Positions 1 to 6,673 are shown, counted from the first letter of the stretch. The stretch is 8,457 nt of DNA from Lachnospiraceae bacterium UBA4380 (GCA_002390025.1 DGRU01000149.1:1-8457), one strand, 5' to 3'. A program made the numbers and translations. The notes: a model not told the origin generated them from the letters alone.

Positions 1-54
1 CGTGTTGCTTCCGTTCTTGACTAATCTGAATAGAATTTAAGGACTGATCAATCG

Positions 55-71
55 GTCATCCTATGGATGAC
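55..71. repeat. Perfect 7-bp inverted repeat upstream of the first terminator
   Basis: Arms GTCATCC and GGATGAC are separated by TAT. A weaker hairpin, GACTG and CGGTC, lies just upstream at about 42-58. The function is unknown; the repeat could be an RNA hairpin in the 3' untranslated region of the upstream gene or a protein-binding palindrome. No reading frame in 1-91 is long enough to identify; the frame starting at base 1 stops at 22-24 and the frame starting at base 2 stops at 38-40. Confidence 0.35.
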
Positions 72-91
72 AGGCTGAATATGATCTAAAG

Positions 92-123
92 GCCCCGTCG
101 CTTAAACGCGGCGGGGCTTTTTT
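92..123 (+). terminator. Strong intrinsic terminator of an upstream transcription unit
   Basis: A 10-bp stem is formed by GCCCCGTCGC (92-101) and GCGGCGGGGC (108-117), with one T-G wobble and a TTAAAC loop, followed directly by six T residues. This is a textbook Rho-independent terminator. It ends only about 29 bases before the SGNH hydrolase start, leaving almost no room for a separate promoter. The downstream genes may therefore rely on read-through, or the terminator may be regulated. Confidence 0.88.
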
Positions 124-152
124 CGGAAAGACTTCCGTATTCGCTAGTGCTA

Positions 153-1355
153 ATGAAAAACAGGAAACGTATGGGCGGTATCGTCCGCCTGGTCATTTTG
201 ATTATCATACTGGCTGCTGCCGTCGCCGGAATTCGTCTGGCTGCAGGCAGGCTTGCCTCAGGCAGGGCAGAGAAGGAAGCTGCAGAACAGGTCTCCCGGA
301 CAGAGACAGGTTCGGCGGCCGGTTCGACTGCACAGGAAAATGCAGACCCGCTTCCCTTATCTTCCGCAGGGGAGGAAGGGAATCAGGGTGTCCTGAACGG
401 ATCATCGAAGGCCGGAGAGTCTGCAGACGGTCTCTCTTCTGATGGATTTTCTGCTGACGGACTTTCTTCTGACGGATTAGCTCCCGACGGACTTCCTTCT
501 GACGGATCATCTCCTGACGGACTATCTGCGGACGGATTGTCTGCTGATGCCGGTGGCAGACCGGCTGCAGTCGATGGTGCAACCGCCGCCGCTGCAGGTT
601 CAGAAGAGGAAAAGCCTGCCTTCGATCATGTGACGACAGAACTTGAAAACGGACATGCCTATCTGGCTTCGCTGGATGCGCGCACGCCTGTTGAGATGGA
701 ATACATGATCTCCGAGGCGCAGAAAGAGCATGAGAAGGAGCTGGAGAGAGAAGCCTACAGATTAAAACGGGAGGAATACCGGGAGAGTCTGGAGGGAAAC
801 CATGTTTGGGAAGCCTTTGATGACTTTGTCTTTCTGGGGGACTCCCGTGTAGTGGGATTTGATGTGTTCGGCCTGCTGCCCTCAGACAGGGTGCTTGCCG
901 ACGCAGGAGATACGATCAATTCCATTACCGACAGAATGGACACGATCAAGTCATTGTCGCCCAAATATATTTTTATCAGCTACGGCATCAATGATATCGG
1001 GATGGGCTTCTGGCCTACCGCAGAGGAATATGCGTCTGCCTTCTCGGAAAAGCTCCATGAACTGCAGAGAGAACTTCCGGATGCGGAGATCTATGTCAAT
1101 TCGATCATTCCTGCGCGCGGAGATGCTGAGCAGGCTTATCCTATCTGGCAGGGACTCCCTGAATACAGTGAAGCTGTGCGCCGGATGTGCGAACGGGAGA
1201 AATTTGCATTTATTGATAATGCTTCTATGATCGAAGAACACATGGATCTGTATGATTCCGACGGTGTACATATGCAGCCTGATTTTTACAGGTACTGGGC
1301 AGAAAACCAGCTGCTGGCTGTTTTTGACCGCAAAAACGGTGTACTAACGTTTTGA
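153..1355 (+). CDS. Membrane-anchored SGNH/GDSL-type hydrolase with pentapeptide-repeat linker
   Basis: The product (400 residues) is predicted to be an extracytoplasmic esterase or acetyl-transfer enzyme anchored by one N-terminal membrane segment. Visible order: a basic start (KNRKR), a hydrophobic segment at about 9-28, an Ala/Glu/Ser-rich stretch, eight degenerate five-residue repeats of the type [SAP]-D-G-L-S at about 91-130, a highly charged helix at about 181-213, then the SGNH domain to the end. All SGNH blocks are present: FLGDSR with nucleophile Ser231, a block II glycine near 252, G-I-N-D with Asn280, and D370-G-V-H373 as the Asp/His pair. The substrate cannot be told from sequence; the DHHW-type neighbour suggests polysaccharide or wall O-acyl groups. 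Start choice is uncertain: ATG 153 gives a good basic N-region but has no clear ribosome site; GTG 147 is in frame upstream, and ATG 171 has AGGAA five bases before it. Confidence 0.85.
   Translation: MKNRKRMGGIVRLVILIIILAAAVAGIRLAAGRLASGRAEKEAAEQVSRTETGSAAGSTAQENADPLPLSSAGEEGNQGVLNGSSKAGESADGLSSDGFSADGLSSDGLAPDGLPSDGSSPDGLSADGLSADAGGRPAAVDGATAAAAGSEEEKPAFDHVTTELENGHAYLASLDARTPVEMEYMISEAQKEHEKELEREAYRLKREEYRESLEGNHVWEAFDDFVFLGDSRVVGFDVFGLLPSDRVLADAGDTINSITDRMDTIKSLSPKYIFISYGINDIGMGFWPTAEEYASAFSEKLHELQRELPDAEIYVNSIIPARGDAEQAYPIWQGLPEYSEAVRRMCEREKFAFIDNASMIEEHMDLYDSDGVHMQPDFYRYWAENQLLAVFDRKNGVLTF
423..542 (+). repeat. 15-bp tandem repeat coding for eight D-G pentapeptides
   Basis: Eight consecutive 15-bp units lie in frame in the hydrolase gene. 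Each encodes [SAP]-D-G-[LFS]-[SAP], and most share a (t/g)CT-GA(C/T)-GGA core. The units differ mainly by point substitutions, so the array is degenerate rather than freshly expanded. It lies between the membrane anchor and the catalytic domain and probably serves as a flexible, length-variable spacer through the wall. Confidence 0.8.
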
Positions 1356-1426
1356 GGCCGCATTTAAGAGGTGCGGTGTCAAAAGATTCCGGGCTGGTAT
1401 CTGTCAGTCAGTTTTAGGATATCAAT

Positions 1427-2575
1427 ATGGCTTTTGAGAATCATACTGCAGGGCGGAGGCAGAATTCCGACGCTGCAGTACAAGGCAAAAAAAAGAGAAT
1501 GAAGGATCCCGCCGCAAACCGGTCCGCACGTACAGAATCTGTCTATGAAGAAGAGGACTATGTCGGAGCGGGCGGGGAAGAGATGTCCGATCCGGAACAG
1601 AAGAGCAGCGCAAAGGGCGGAAGGATCCCGGTTGTTCTGCTCTGTGCGGCTTTGATCGCTGCAGGCATATTTTTGCTGTACAAGGATATAAGCAGGGACT
1701 ACCGGCACGGCATCTATCGATGTGAAAACGGCAGAATGCTGCAGGCGCCTGCGGAACCTGATCCTGAAAAAACGGATCTTGTCTCTTCAGGAGTAAAAGG
1801 CCTGGCGGAAAAGTTTCCCGGTATTAAGCAGTATATGATGCTTGTCCCGGCAGCGGCATGTATTCAGCCGGAAGATCTTCCGGAGAATGCGCAGATTCGT
1901 GACCAGAAGGCTGATCTTGCCCAGATCCGAAGCAAAATGCCTCAGAGTCTGCAATGGATCGATCTTGCGGAGGAACTTTCCGGACATTCCGGGGAAAATC
2001 TCTATTATGACTCGGATATTTATCTGACCGGGTGGGGAAGCCGCTATGCGGCAAGAGCTGCCATGACCGCAATGGGGGTCAAAATTCCCGAGGGCAGGGA
2101 CAAGTGCTATCTGCTCTCCAACACATTGATCGGAGGACTGGCGGCTGACAGGCTCCCGGCCCTGCATATACTGGACAGACAGGGAGAGCGCCTGGAAGTC
2201 TATGTTCCTGAGAACGAGGCGTATTATTACTGTATCAACGGCCGAAGCGGGAAACGGAGCGGTTCCCTGTATGACTCGGCAGCTGCTGCGGGCTCTTCGC
2301 CGTACGATGTTTTTTTCGGGGGCGGAAAGGCCCTGACCCAGATCCACACCACAGCAATTAACGGTGAGACGCTTCTTGTTGTGGGAGACAGGACTGCGGA
2401 CAGCATCGTGCCGCTCTTTGTATCTTCGTTTGAACACATCATACTGATGCATCCTTCAAAGTGTACCAGGACTGTGGCCGGGCTTGCGAAGGAATACGAA
2501 GCTACGAAAATTCTGTATCTCTATGATGCAAATGATTTTATGACAGACAGCGCGCTGCTGCGTGCCCTGAGATAA
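1427..2575 (+). CDS. DHHW-family protein with substituted catalytic motifs (probable pseudoenzyme)
   Basis: The protein has 382 residues: a long polar cytoplasmic N-terminus rich in Lys, Glu and Ser (1-65), one membrane segment at about 67-84, and an extracytoplasmic domain. That domain follows the DHHW-family pattern: MLVPAAACI at 138-146, then the YY-x-x-D region at 193-197, then SPYDVFFGGG near 291-300, LLVVGD near 316-321, and a C-terminal LYLYDANDF. DHHW proteins belong to the SGNH-like superfamily and usually sit beside MBOAT acyltransferases in O-acylation loci. Here the D-H-H-W motif reads D197-I-Y-L200, and the usual K-D-S nucleophile motif reads G-D-R322. Both histidines and the serine are missing, so hydrolase or transferase chemistry looks unlikely. 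The frame is intact and the fold features are kept, so this does not look like a decayed pseudogene. The start has TTAGGA six bases before ATG, 71 bases after the hydrolase stop, probably in the same operon. Confidence 0.8.
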   Translation: MAFENHTAGRRQNSDAAVQGKKKRMKDPAANRSARTESVYEEEDYVGAGGEEMSDPEQKSSAKGGRIPVVLLCAALIAAGIFLLYKDISRDYRHGIYRCENGRMLQAPAEPDPEKTDLVSSGVKGLAEKFPGIKQYMMLVPAAACIQPEDLPENAQIRDQKADLAQIRSKMPQSLQWIDLAEELSGHSGENLYYDSDIYLTGWGSRYAARAAMTAMGVKIPEGRDKCYLLSNTLIGGLAADRLPALHILDRQGERLEVYVPENEAYYYCINGRSGKRSGSLYDSAAAAGSSPYDVFFGGGKALTQIHTTAINGETLLVVGDRTADSIVPLFVSSFEHIILMHPSKCTRTVAGLAKEYEATKILYLYDANDFMTDSALLRALR

Positions 2576-2739
2576 GAGGGACACTGCAGTCGAAAGCGGG
2601 AATCGGGCTGTGTGCAGAGGGATGCTGCCGCACGGCTCTTGGGAACCTGCAGGGCGCTGTGCCGTTCGCAGGACGGTGTGCCTTTGCCTTTGTATTTTGA
2701 AGGCCAGACTGCCTGCGAAAGGAAAACCAAGGACGTGAT

Positions 2740-2745
2740 AGGAGG
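2740..2745 (+). promoter_or_regulatory. Ribosome binding site that fixes the alarmone synthetase start
   Basis: AGGAGG lies four bases before ATG 2750. The frame is open upstream to a GTG at 2612, but that extension of 46 residues has no good ribosome site and no family resemblance, so 2750 is preferred. Confidence 0.85.
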
Positions 2746-2749
2746 GAAA

Positions 2750-3586
2750 ATGGAGAACCAGGCTGCTAAAACAGAACCTGTCTCTGAGACAGCAGGAAAG
2801 ACAGATCCATCTGCTGCCGGACAGGATCAGCAGAGACCTGTAGAGGAGATCAATCCTTTTGACTATCCCGGCACGGAGCGTGTCAGGATCCGCCATCTGG
2901 AGACCAAGCAAATGTCTCAGGAGGACATTGACCGTGTCCTGCAGCTGACGGGACAGCACGAAGCTTTTGAAATCCTCATGATGTATTATGACTGCGCTCT
3001 CGTAGAAGTGCGCACCAAGCTTGAGGTCCTGAACCGCGAGGTGAGCCTCAAGAAAAACCGCAATCCGTTTGAGTCGATCAAGAGCCGGCTCAAAAAGCCT
3101 GTGAGCATCTATGAGAAACTCAAGCACCGCAGGATCCCTTTTTCCGTTGAAAATATTGAAAAATATCTGACCGATGTGGCGGGCCTGCGGGTCATCTGTT
3201 CCTTCATCGATGATATTTACAGTATCCGCGACAGCCTTGCCTCCCAGGACGATGTCCGCATCATCCAGGAAAAGGACTACATTGCGCACCCCAAGCCCAA
3301 CGGATACAGGAGCCTGCATCTGATACTGGAAGTGCCGATCTACCTCATGCAGGAAAAGAAGTACATGCGTGTTGAACTGCAGTTCCGCACGATCGCTATG
3401 GATTTCTGGGCCAGCGTGGAGCACAAGATGAAGTACAAGCGCGAGATCCGGAATGCGGAATCTATTGTCGAAGAGCTGCGTTACAGCGCCGACCTGATCA
3501 ACCAGCTCGACCGCCGTATGCTGCAGATCCGGGACCGCATTGAGCTCAATGAAGAGGGAGACCGCGTCATGTCCGAGTGGCACTGA
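2750..3586 (+). CDS. Small alarmone synthetase, GTP pyrophosphokinase family (RelQ/YjbM-like)
   Basis: This cytoplasmic enzyme should transfer pyrophosphate from ATP to GTP or GDP, making (p)ppGpp for the stringent response. It has 278 residues and only the RelA/SpoT synthetase domain: no HD hydrolase domain and no TGS or ACT domains, as in small alarmone synthetases. Visible motifs are S-R113-L-K-K-P-V-S (nucleotide binding), T-D142-V-A-G-L-R, D-Y-I-A-H-P-K-P-N-G-Y186-R-S-L-H and V-E209-L-Q-F-R-T with the expected catalytic glutamate, then a charged C-terminal helix. Family members such as Bacillus YjbM are, from memory, about 210 residues. The extra length is an N-terminal extension; its first 45 or so residues are polar and Glu/Gln/Pro-rich. 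It follows the DHHW gene after a 174-bp gap with no convincing promoter or terminator, so cotranscription is possible but not shown. Confidence 0.92.
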   Translation: MENQAAKTEPVSETAGKTDPSAAGQDQQRPVEEINPFDYPGTERVRIRHLETKQMSQEDIDRVLQLTGQHEAFEILMMYYDCALVEVRTKLEVLNREVSLKKNRNPFESIKSRLKKPVSIYEKLKHRRIPFSVENIEKYLTDVAGLRVICSFIDDIYSIRDSLASQDDVRIIQEKDYIAHPKPNGYRSLHLILEVPIYLMQEKKYMRVELQFRTIAMDFWASVEHKMKYKREIRNAESIVEELRYSADLINQLDRRMLQIRDRIELNEEGDRVMSEWH

Positions 3587-3697
3587 TGCAGAGAAAAACA
3601 GTGCGGAAGCCGGAAATAAATCAGTATATTGTGATAAAAAGGAACAGGAAGTATATATAAAGTATATTTAGTATATATTATATATAGAAGAAACAGC

Positions 3698-3734
3698 AAC
3701 AGGCCGCGCCCTCGAAAAGGGCACGGCCTGTTTT
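3698..3734 (+). terminator. Hairpin terminator after the alarmone synthetase gene
   Basis: AACAGGCCG (3698-3706) pairs with CGGCCTGTT (3724-3732). After one C-A mismatch, GCCCT (3708-3712) pairs with AGGGC (3718-3722) around a CGAAA loop. The T run after the stem is only four bases. The structure is nearly symmetrical, so it may also stop transcripts arriving from the methyltransferase gene on the minus strand, although that side lacks a clean T run. Confidence 0.75.
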
Positions 3735-3750
3735 GGCGTTAACTTTTTTC

Positions 3751-3873
3751 TATCAGGACTCGTGTATTTGTCCTTTTTGTCTGATCTTTTGTATCAGGAC
3801 TCGTGTATTTGTCCTTTTTGTCTGATCTTTTGTATCAGGACTCGTGTATTTGTCCTCTTTACCTGATCCTTTG
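3751..3873. repeat. 41-bp direct tandem repeat, three copies, each with stem-loop potential
   Basis: Copies lie at 3751-3791, 3792-3832 and 3833-3873. Copies 1 and 2 are identical over all 41 bases; copy 3 differs at four positions near its end. Each unit contains the arms AGGAC and GTCCT around a 10-base loop, flanked by ATCAG and CTGAT (ATCAGG and CCTGAT in copy 3), so each can fold into an interrupted stem-loop. The identity of the first two copies suggests recent duplication and a possibly variable copy number. No protein is encoded. Confidence 0.9.
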
Positions 3874-3905
3874 TACCTGACATTATGGTATCTGATCAGG
3901 ATTCT

Positions 3906-4775
3906 TTATAAGGCTACCCATCTGCCGGCGGCGCCGCAGGGGAGGACCAGTCCATTGGAAGAGACGGGGAGTCCCACTTCACCTGCCTCCACGGTCCCCT
4001 TGTACCTGCTGTCCAGAACAGTGTGCAGCATGTAACTCAGTACGGCGGGCTGCAGTCCGGTGGTGTAGGAGTTTACCAGCATGAAGAGGGGGGTATCCGA
4101 GAGGAGTAGGGCACAGCGCTGCAGGAAGGGGAAAATACTGTCCTCTATTTTCCAGATCTCGCCCTTGGGACCCCTGCCGTAGGAGGGGGGATCCATGATG
4201 ATCGCATCGTAGTGGTTGCCCCTGCGGATTTCACGCTCCACAAACTTTCCGCAGTCGTCTACAAGCCAGCGGATGTGCGCCTCGCCCAGGCCTGAGAGCT
4301 GGGCGTTTTCTCTGGCCCAGCCGACCATGCCTTTGGAGGCGTCCACATGTGTGACTTCCGCTCCTGCTGCGGCTGCTGCGGCAGTCGCCCCGCCGGTGTA
4401 GGCGAAGAGGTTCAGGACCCGGACTTTTTTTCCGGAAGCGGTGCGTTCGCGGATGAGCTCCGAGAACCAGTCCCAGTTGACCGCCTGTTCGGGGAAAAGG
4501 CCGGTGTGCTTGAAGCTGAAGGGCTTGAGCCGGAAGGTCAGGTCTCTGTAATGGATGCACCAGTCATCCGGAAGGTCAAAAAACTCCCACTCGCCGCCGC
4601 CTTTTTTGCTGCGGTGGTAGTGTGCGTTGGGACGGCGCCAGATCCTGTCCCGGGGGGTGTCCCAGATGACCTGGGGGTCCGGACGAATCAGACGGTATTC
4701 ACCCCATCGCTCCAGCTTTTCTCCCCTTGATGTATCGAGGACTTCATAGTCTTTCCATTGATCGGCAATCCACAT
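3906..4775 (-). CDS. Class I SAM-dependent methyltransferase, RlmI/RlmK-like
   Basis: The product (289 residues) is predicted to transfer a methyl group from S-adenosylmethionine, probably to rRNA, though the target cannot be read from sequence. It contains a Rossmann-fold SAM site VLNLFAYTGGAT (about 120-131), an acidic ribose-binding strand V-T-H-V-D145-A-S, the pair D173-D174, and the motif IV signature M-D-P-P-S-Y-G-R-G (194-202) typical of base-modifying methyltransferases. The N-terminal part has K-H-T-G-L-F-P-E-Q near 89-97, and the end carries GLPVSSNGLVLPCG. The start chosen is ATG 4773-4775, giving MWIADQWKDYEV. An in-frame ATG 16 codons upstream (4823) is rejected because the extra codons overlap a TATAAT box and the residues are low-complexity Tyr/Lys. 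The gene is convergent to the alarmone synthetase and divergent from putP. Confidence 0.9.
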   Translation of the reverse strand: MWIADQWKDYEVLDTSRGEKLERWGEYRLIRPDPQVIWDTPRDRIWRRPNAHYHRSKKGGGEWEFFDLPDDWCIHYRDLTFRLKPFSFKHTGLFPEQAVNWDWFSELIRERTASGKKVRVLNLFAYTGGATAAAAAAGAEVTHVDASKGMVGWARENAQLSGLGEAHIRWLVDDCGKFVEREIRRGNHYDAIIMDPPSYGRGPKGEIWKIEDSIFPFLQRCALLLSDTPLFMLVNSYTTGLQPAVLSYMLHTVLDSRYKGTVEAGEVGLPVSSNGLVLPCGAAGRWVAL

Positions 4776-4796
4776 TGAGAATGATCTTTCCTTTCT

Positions 4797-4802
4797 ATTA
4801 TA
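4797..4802 (-). promoter_or_regulatory. Putative -10 element of the methyltransferase gene
   Basis: On the minus strand the sequence reads TATAAT, a perfect consensus -10, about 21 bases before the chosen ATG. At the expected 17-base spacing the -35 hexamer is CCATGT, which does not resemble TTGACA. The promoter may therefore need an activator, or it may not be real. A perfect inverted repeat at 4827-4850 is centred about 48 bases before the inferred transcription start. Confidence 0.45.
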
Positions 4803-4826
4803 ACTATACTTATATTCATACATGGA

Positions 4827-4850
4827 TTTTCACGCGGGAGCGCGTGAAAA
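4827..4850. repeat. Perfect 10-bp inverted repeat in the divergent spacer
   Basis: Arms TTTTCACGCG and CGCGTGAAAA are separated by GGAG. On neither strand is the stem followed by a T run, so it does not look like an intrinsic terminator. A binding site for a dimeric regulator is a reasonable guess, placed between the methyltransferase and putP. Confidence 0.7.
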
Positions 4851-4862
4851 CACCTGGTGTTT
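4848..4862. repeat. 15-bp perfect palindrome abutting the previous inverted repeat
   Basis: AAACACC, a central T, and GGTGTTT form a perfect odd-length palindrome that shares three A residues with the inverted repeat to its left. Its size and symmetry are typical of operators. No regulator gene is visible in the window, so the factor is unknown. Confidence 0.6.
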
Positions 4863-5067
4863 CCGGTGGGTTTGTATTGTAACAGTCTAACCTCTGGGGG
4901 CAAAAAAGTAAATAATTATCTTTCTTTCAATGCTTTCTTGTGGTAAAATCGATACGATATCTGCGTTGCAGTGATAAAGTGAAAAAGCATAGTTGATACT
5001 GATCCGCGTAAATATACGTGAGGAAGGGGGAGACTGCTCTTTTGACTGAGACTGCTGCGCTATCATA

Positions 5068-5074
5068 AAGGAGG
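5068..5074 (+). promoter_or_regulatory. Ribosome binding site of putP
   Basis: AAGGAGG lies eight bases before ATG 5083, supporting that start. Further upstream, between 4863 and 5060, I could not find a convincing -35/-10 pair; TAAAAT near 4940 is a possible -10 without a good -35. Confidence 0.85.
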
Positions 5075-5082
5075 AAATTGTT

Positions 5083-6624
5083 ATGACAAGTGCACAGATT
5101 ATCATTGTTGTCACAATTGTGGCATATCTGTTCGGCATGCTCCTGATCGGTGTCATTTTCAACCGCGCGGGCGCTGCTGACACATCGGACGGCTTCTATA
5201 TCGGCGGAAGGTCTCTGGGCCCCCTGGTCACAGCCATGAGCGCCGAGGCATCTGACATGAGCAGCTACCTGCTGATGGGCCTTCCCGGACTTGCCTACCT
5301 GGCAGGTGTGGCGGAAGTTGGCTGGACTGCGATTGGTCTCGCGGTCGGCACCTATCTGAACTTTTTGTTTGTCGCAAGACGTCTTCGCCGTTATTCGGAG
5401 AAGCTTGGCGCCTTCACAATTCCGGATTTCTATTCCCGCCGCTACAATGACCGCGAGAACACCCTTTCCCTGATCGCGGCCCTGATCATCATCATTTTCT
5501 TTGTTCCCTACACTGCATCCGGCTTCAAGGCGGTCGGCACACTGTTCAACAGCCTCTTCGGCATCGAGTATCATCTGGCCATGATCATCGGCGCAGTCAT
5601 CATCGTGGCCTACACCACCATGGGCGGGTTCCTTGCCGTTTCCACCACTGACCTTGTTCAGAGTATCTTCATGACCATCGCCCTGGTCATCATTGTCTTC
5701 TTCGGCATTGACAAGGCCGGCGGCATGGATGTTGTCATGCAGAATGCAAAAGCCCTCCCCGGATATCTCAATATCACGCAGGGTTACGATGCGGCATCCA
5801 ATTCCGCATCCAGCTACGGTTTCCTGAGTATAGTCTCCACACTGGCATGGGGCCTGGGATATTTCGGTATGCCCCACATCCTGCTCCGCTTCATGGCGAT
5901 CCGCAATGAAAAAGAGCTGGTCATTTCCAGAAGAATCGCTTCCGTATGGGCCGCTGTCTCCATGTGCATTGCCATCCTCATCGGCATCATCGGCTACAGC
6001 GTCTCTGTTGCGGGACATATCCCCATGCTCAACGGCAGTTCCTCTGAATCCGAGACGATCATCATCCAGATGGCCAATCTCATGAGCCAGCACGGCTTTA
6101 TCTTCGCTCTGGCAGCAGGTGTCATCCTGGCAGGTATCCTGGCGGCGACCATGTCCACAGCGGATTCCCAGCTCCTTGCTGCTGCATCGAGTGTTTCCGA
6201 GGACCTCATGCAGGGATTCGGACGTATTAAGCTCTCCCAGCAGGGCAAGATGATCGCAGCCCGTGCGACCGTTATCGCGATCGCAGCTGTCGCCATCATC
6301 CTGGCCTGGAATCCCAACAGCTCCGTCTTCCGTGTTGTCTCCTTCGCATGGGCCGGTTTCGGCGCTACATTCGGACCCACCATGCTGCTGGCCCTCTTCT
6401 GGCGCAGATCCAACCGCAAGGGTGCCATGGCAGGCCTCATCTGCGGCGGCGTCATGATTTTCGTATGGAAGTTCGGCATTGCCCGCCTGGGCGGCGCTTT
6501 TGCCATCTATGAGCTGCTCCCCGCATTCATCATTGCCCTGATCGCTGATATCGTTGTCAGCCTGGCAACCAAGGAGCCCTCACCTGTGATCACCAAGAAG
6601 TTTGATGAAGTAAATAAGAAGTGA
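5083..6624 (+). CDS. putP: Sodium/proline symporter, SSS family
   Basis: This integral membrane protein should import L-proline together with Na+. Its 513 residues fit the family length and the usual 13 membrane segments. Visible landmarks are YIGGRSLGPLVTAMSAEASDMS at about 39-60, equivalent to the E. coli PutP region with Na+-binding Asp55 and Ser57 (here Asp58 and Ser60); LLMGLPG at 63-69; a GGFLAVSTTD segment at 181-190; the GYFGMPHILLRFMAI block near 259-273 (PutP has GQPH); and ILAATMSTADSQLL at 352-365, whose S358-T359 matches the second Na+ site. The C-terminus ends in a short charged tail. The gene stands alone, with a good ribosome site and a terminator after it, divergent from the methyltransferase. 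Substrate assignment to proline rather than a related solute rests on overall similarity. Confidence 0.93.
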   Translation: MTSAQIIIVVTIVAYLFGMLLIGVIFNRAGAADTSDGFYIGGRSLGPLVTAMSAEASDMSSYLLMGLPGLAYLAGVAEVGWTAIGLAVGTYLNFLFVARRLRRYSEKLGAFTIPDFYSRRYNDRENTLSLIAALIIIIFFVPYTASGFKAVGTLFNSLFGIEYHLAMIIGAVIIVAYTTMGGFLAVSTTDLVQSIFMTIALVIIVFFGIDKAGGMDVVMQNAKALPGYLNITQGYDAASNSASSYGFLSIVSTLAWGLGYFGMPHILLRFMAIRNEKELVISRRIASVWAAVSMCIAILIGIIGYSVSVAGHIPMLNGSSSESETIIIQMANLMSQHGFIFALAAGVILAGILAATMSTADSQLLAAASSVSEDLMQGFGRIKLSQQGKMIAARATVIAIAAVAIILAWNPNSSVFRVVSFAWAGFGATFGPTMLLALFWRRSNRKGAMAGLICGGVMIFVWKFGIARLGGAFAIYELLPAFIIALIADIVVSLATKEPSPVITKKFDEVNKK

Positions 6625-6673
6625 TCCTTCTAATGACCGTTTCTCTTCAGACGGCATGAATATCCAGAGAAAG

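Larger units (their letters stand above)
3587..3905. other. Convergent intergenic region with AT-rich tract, terminator and tandem repeat
   Basis: No gene is seen here. From left to right: the 3' tail of the alarmone synthetase unit; an almost pure A/T tract at 3650-3688 with four AGTATAT heptamers (3623, 3650, 3661, 3670); a strong hairpin at 3698-3734; and a 41-bp tandem repeat at 3751-3873 with a decayed partial copy after it that includes the palindrome CTGATCAG near 3891-3898. The methyltransferase gene ends at 3906 on the opposite strand. Confidence 0.7.

Noticed and set aside
1..40. 3' end of an upstream gene, perhaps an MBOAT acyltransferase
   Set aside because: Only 7 to 12 codons remain before a stop in either plausible frame, too few to identify a protein.
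205..582. Repeat-rich basic frame on the minus strand opposite the hydrolase linker
   Set aside because: The Arg/Gln repeats are the reverse reading of the 15-bp coding repeat; there is no ribosome site.
1357..1377. Hairpin GCCGCA/TGCGGT after the hydrolase considered as a terminator
   Set aside because: The stem is short and is followed by GTCAAAAG rather than T residues; read-through into the next gene is more likely.
2612..2749. Upstream GTG start extending the alarmone synthetase by 46 residues
   Set aside because: AGGAGG directly before ATG 2750 is far better, and the extra residues do not resemble the family.
2456..3583. 375-codon open frame on the minus strand opposite the alarmone synthetase
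   Set aside because: It is the shadow of a well-supported gene and has no recognisable domain.
3751..3873. Tandem repeat considered as a CRISPR array
   Set aside because: The 41-bp units abut each other with no unique spacers, and no cas gene is nearby.
4776..4823. Upstream ATG start for the methyltransferase
   Set aside because: The extra codons are low-complexity, overlap a consensus TATAAT, and the family normally starts at MWIADxWKDYEV.
4927..6093. 388-codon open frame on the minus strand inside putP
   Set aside because: It is antisense to a clear SSS-family gene, has a composition typical of a shadow frame (rich in His, Asp, Cys and Gly) and no recognisable domain.
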